Notes under the pieces: generated by a model
The model's database searches: none
Seen by the model: only the letters and a program-made list of their open reading frames with translations
What the model was told of the DNA's origin: nothing
Shown: positions 37,092 through 38,149 of the stretch, piece after piece
Position numbering within the stretch: position 1 is the first letter of the stretch
How the letters are laid out: each line of letters opens with the position of its first letter
Assembly (NCBI GenBank): GCA_019114365.1
Contig: DXFQ01000046.1
Coordinates: 1-38,149, forward strand
Direction of reading: 5' to 3'
DNA length: 38,149 bases
Source: Candidatus Parakkermansia intestinigallinarum
GTDB taxonomy: Bacteria > Verrucomicrobiota > Verrucomicrobiia > Verrucomicrobiales > Akkermansiaceae
Program-made: the position numbers and the translations under genes

Positions 37092-37250
37092 GCCAGGCCG
37101 CGCAACGGCACGCAAAGCCGCGCCAGGCCGCGCAACGGCACGAAACGGCACGAAACGGCACGAAACGGCATGCAAGGGCACGATACGGCGCACAAGGGTG
37201 CACAAGGGCCGAACGACGGCGCGATTCGGTGCGACACGGCACCTGCGTTT
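37092..37250. repeat. 10-bp periodic tandem repeat array
   Basis: The core CGAAACGGCA occurs three times in perfect tandem at 37141-37170. It is flanked by variants CGCAACGGCA (37101, 37131), TGCAAGGGCA (37171), CGATACGGCG (37181) and looser copies to about 37250. A 21-bp piece beginning GCCAGGCCGCGC recurs at 37092 and 37122, 30 bp apart. It is non-coding and lies between the Rrf2 terminator and the end of the next gene. Confidence 0.8.
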
Positions 37251-37264
37251 CTCCCGCGAGCTTC

Positions 37265-37954
37265 TCAGCGCACCCACTGCCCCGCGCCTTCAGGCATCTT
37301 GCCCTGCGTGATGGGGTAGTAGAGGGTGGATTCGGTGTTCCCCATGAGCGGGATACCGAAGGCGGCCTTCCATTTCCGGCTCATGCTCTTGCCGGTGTAG
37401 CAGCCGTAGCTGCGGCAGTCGGCGTTGGGGGCGAAGATGTCCCGACGCACGGATTTGGCGAGGTCGTCTTCGTGAATCCACTGTTTCGAGGCGGCCATGA
37501 TCGAGTTGCTGTAGTCGAGCATGAACGCAAAGCGGTTAGAGTGGCCGAAGTAGGTGAAGCTGGTGACTTTATCCCGCCCCTGCGGCGCGGCGTTGAGGGC
37601 TTTAATTGCCTGAGCGGCGGTATCGACCCACACGATGCGAACGCTGCGCTTAGAGGCTTCGGCGCTGATTTGGGATACGTAGTTCTGTCCGTCCTCGCGG
37701 CCGCGTGCGATGTAGGCGGGGCGGTAGACGATCCAGATGATGCGTGCGCGGGGGTTGGCGGCTTTGAGGTCGTCGATGCGGTTGGTGGCGGAGCGGATAA
37801 AGTTGGCCCACCATTTGTCGTGCTGAGAGGAGCCGCGAAGGTGTTCCCACGAGGTCAGAGCCACTCCTCCCGAGAGGACGACGTCCACGGCCTCTGCCAG
37901 CGAGCTGCAGAGTACCGCCATGCCACAGATCCATGCACAAAGCCGGCGTTTCAT
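37265..37954 (-). CDS. Secreted protein with caspase/CHAT-like His-Cys layout
   Basis: The protein has 229 residues. ATG 37954 gives a clean signal peptide (MKRRLCAWICGMAVLC...AEA, cleavage near residue 22); the longer frame upstream crosses the promoter. The mature part starts 'VDVVLSGGVALTSW', has a central strand 'ARIIWIVYRPAYI', then 'KVTSFTYFGHSNRF' with H138, and 'ADCRSYGCYTGKSMSRKWKAAFGIPLMG' with C180 and C185. A strand ending in H followed by a strand ending in C-x-T-G and a helix plus 'G-I-P-x-x-G' is the order seen in caspase-fold peptidases. I infer a possible cysteine peptidase fold; I do not recognise a named family. Confidence 0.65.
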   Translation of the reverse strand: MKRRLCAWICGMAVLCSSLAEAVDVVLSGGVALTSWEHLRGSSQHDKWWANFIRSATNRIDDLKAANPRARIIWIVYRPAYIARGREDGQNYVSQISAEASKRSVRIVWVDTAAQAIKALNAAPQGRDKVTSFTYFGHSNRFAFMLDYSNSIMAASKQWIHEDDLAKSVRRDIFAPNADCRSYGCYTGKSMSRKWKAAFGIPLMGNTESTLYYPITQGKMPEGAGQWVR

Positions 37955-37962
37955 CGCGGCGC

Positions 37963-37992
37963 ATTGTAACACAGGCATTCTGAGGCTGTCAA
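37963..37992 (-). promoter_or_regulatory. Promoter for the secreted caspase-like gene
   Basis: On the minus strand, consensus TTGACA (37992-37987), an 18-bp spacer and TACAAT (37968-37963), with 8 nt to the ATG at 37954. Confidence 0.7.
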
Positions 37993-38026
37993 GCGCTGAT
38001 CCGCGGGGCTTGAATGAGCCGCACAC

Positions 38027-38100
38027 GGACAAAAATCCGCACCATAAATCGAGCGAGAAAAGGACATGCGCAGTTGACTGGACAAAAATCCGCACCATAA
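38027..38100. repeat. 21-bp direct repeat at the right edge
   Basis: Identical 21-bp copies lie at 38027-38047 and 38080-38100, with a period of 53 bp. Each begins GGACAAAAATCCG and ends CACCATAA. The second copy fills the spacer and most of the -10 of the promoter for the gene at 38108, so it may be an operator. Confidence 0.85.
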
Positions 38101-38101
38101 T
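38074..38101 (+). promoter_or_regulatory. Promoter for the gene at the right edge
   Basis: TTGACT (38074-38079), a 16-bp spacer and CATAAT (38096-38101), with 6 nt to the ATG at 38108, again compatible with a leaderless transcript. Confidence 0.55.
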
Positions 38102-38107
38102 CCGTTC

Positions 38108-38149
38108 ATGGCTTTGAGGATTAGTAGGCAAGAACTAGTGCAGCTCATA
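38108..38149 (+). CDS. Start of a gene cut by the window edge
   Basis: Fourteen codons, MALRISRQELVQLI, stay open to the end of the window. A promoter sits directly upstream. The N-terminus loosely recalls small helix-turn-helix proteins that begin M-x-x-x-I-S-R-x-x-L-x-x-L-(V/I), but this is too short to assign. It is divergent from the secreted caspase-like gene. Confidence 0.35.
   Translation, partial: MALRISRQELVQLI

Noticed and set aside
37092-37250. Possible CRISPR array
   Set aside because: The units are 10 bp in direct tandem without unique spacers, and no cas gene is present.

Overview
The window is GC-rich, Gram-negative chromosomal DNA. It carries a TonB-dependent receptor and TonB, a bifunctional-type PBP, and an outer-surface glycan module. 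Most starts have no obvious Shine-Dalgarno sequence. Several genes have a sigma70-like -10 box only 6-11 nt from the start codon. The gene set includes class Ia NrdB/NrdA, a eukaryote/archaeal-type ProRS, CstA, a glutaminase-GadC acid-resistance pair and an Rrf2 regulator. This suggests a Verrucomicrobiota-like bacterium, possibly host-associated; that assignment is inference from gene content, not from a marker-gene comparison. Most of the window is conserved housekeeping DNA with a few accessory inserts.

Layout. 1-3276: end of a TonB-dependent receptor, a family-5 solute-binding protein and a TonB protein, read as one uptake cassette. 3314-5936: AI-2E-family permease overlapping lysA, closed by a terminator. 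6001-8695 (minus): glutaminase, GadC-like antiporter and a small upstream ORF, probably one acid-resistance operon. 8931-12408: nrdB-nrdA with terminator. 12431-14742: rpsN, an FmdB-type zinc ribbon, a CNNM/CorC-family membrane protein and a bidirectional terminator. 14875-16301 (minus): rimO. 16361-17950 (minus): an AT-rich AbiEii/AbiEi toxin-antitoxin pair, probably acquired. 18174-20769: flavin oxidoreductase (UDP-galactopyranose-mutase-like), GtrA and GT2, a surface-glycan operon. 21082-23393 (minus): proS and an M50 metalloprotease. 23434-28395: dnaE and a membrane-anchored serpin-like protein. 28596-33870 (minus): a PBP1A-like protein with a degenerate transpeptidase site, a conserved protein of unknown function and sufS. 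34091-35634 (minus): cstA. 35635-36457: an AT-rich gene-poor gap. 36458-37002: Rrf2 regulator. 37092-37250: short tandem repeats. 37265-37992 (minus): a secreted protein with a caspase/CHAT-like His/Cys layout. The right edge has a 21-bp direct repeat and the first codons of a divergent gene.

The observations most worth following are these: the repeated occurrence of promoters compatible with leaderless mRNA; a PBP1A whose SxxK and SxN motifs are both lost; a NrdB with E-x3-H in place of the usual E-x2-H metal-ligand spacing; a tethered serpin with an aberrant hinge; the caspase-like secreted protein; and the AbiE operon with its upstream repeats. I did not find a clear, wholly new multi-gene system.
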